This document shows, one piece after another, positions 53,819 to 53,842 of a stretch of 53,842 nt of DNA. Origin of the DNA: Lachnospiraceae bacterium (GTDB lineage Bacteria; Bacillota; Clostridia; Lachnospirales; Lachnospiraceae). The translations under genes and the position numbers were made by a program. Each line of letters begins with the position of its first letter. Positions within the stretch are counted from its first letter, which is position 1. The notes beneath the pieces were generated by a model, which was not told the DNA's origin, made no database searches, and saw only the letters and a list, made by a program, of their open reading frames with translations. The stretch is taken from contig SVDN01000017.1 of assembly GCA_015057825.1 (NCBI GenBank), forward strand, positions 1 through 53,842, read 5' to 3'.

Positions 53819-53842
53819 TTCGATTATTTTTTTCTGTTTTTT

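Overview
The window reads as a chromosomal segment of a strictly anaerobic, low-GC Bacillota, most likely a gut-type clostridium near Lachnospiraceae (inferred). Support: strongly AT-rich DNA with purine-rich ribosome sites, a PPi-type phosphofructokinase, rubrerythrin, ferredoxin-linked enzymes, a methyl-accepting chemotaxis protein, LysR-rich regulation and many small intrinsic terminators. Genes are predominantly on the minus strand.

Region 1 (1-10.8 kb) is a catabolic island. One minus-strand operon encodes a FabK/nitronate-monooxygenase-like flavoprotein, a PhlG/phloretin-hydrolase-family C-C hydrolase with its zinc ligands intact, a two-cluster ferredoxin, an AprA/fumarate-reductase-like flavoprotein and a LysR regulator. 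It is flanked by two URO-D/MtaA-family proteins, a second LysR closely similar to the first, and a divergent PucR/CdaR-type regulator. The set suggests reductive and hydrolytic degradation of a plant-phenol-like or beta-diketone compound, with possible methyl transfer; the substrate is unknown. Region 2 (10.9-12.8 kb) holds a tRNA-Ser and metY, preceded by a 22-codon leader ORF with three consecutive cysteine codons and alternative RNA pairings, a candidate cysteine-sensing leader. Region 3 (12.8-29.6 kb) holds a hybrid histidine kinase with its response regulator, PPi-PFK, a ferredoxin-type aldo/keto reductase, AlkD, a low-molecular-weight phosphatase, rubrerythrin, a 1.3-kaa repetitive surface protein, a GGDEF protein and a chemoreceptor.

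Region 4 (29.6-35.9 kb) has a sodium:solute symporter followed by two 35-36 aa one-helix proteins, a LysR and a third URO-D-family protein, perhaps an uptake-plus-methyl-transfer module. Next come an orphan AbiEi-like repressor with a perfect 15-bp inverted-repeat operator and a small XRE regulator whose promoter is covered by palindromes. Two copies of a 200-280 bp imperfect palindromic element (29641-29920 and 35909-36112) flank this region; differences between copies are matched on both arms, so folding appears to be selected. Region 5 (36-49.7 kb) is ordinary metabolism: YitT, a deoC-deoD-deoB-cdd-pdp nucleoside-salvage operon, HAD, Gfo/Idh, aldo/keto reductase, metallo-hydrolase, EamA transporter, glucose-6-phosphate isomerase and S-adenosylhomocysteine hydrolase. 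A second palindrome family lies at 46813-47007 and at the left end of the window.

Region 6 (49.75 kb to the end) is accessory DNA: HicAB, an XRE regulator, a DUF3847-like mobilisation-associated protein, and a restriction-modification pair in which the cytosine-C5 methyltransferase carries its own N-terminal HTH. Beyond it are a reading-frame remnant, operator-like repeats and terminators. No integrase, transposase, CRISPR array, rRNA or replication origin was seen.
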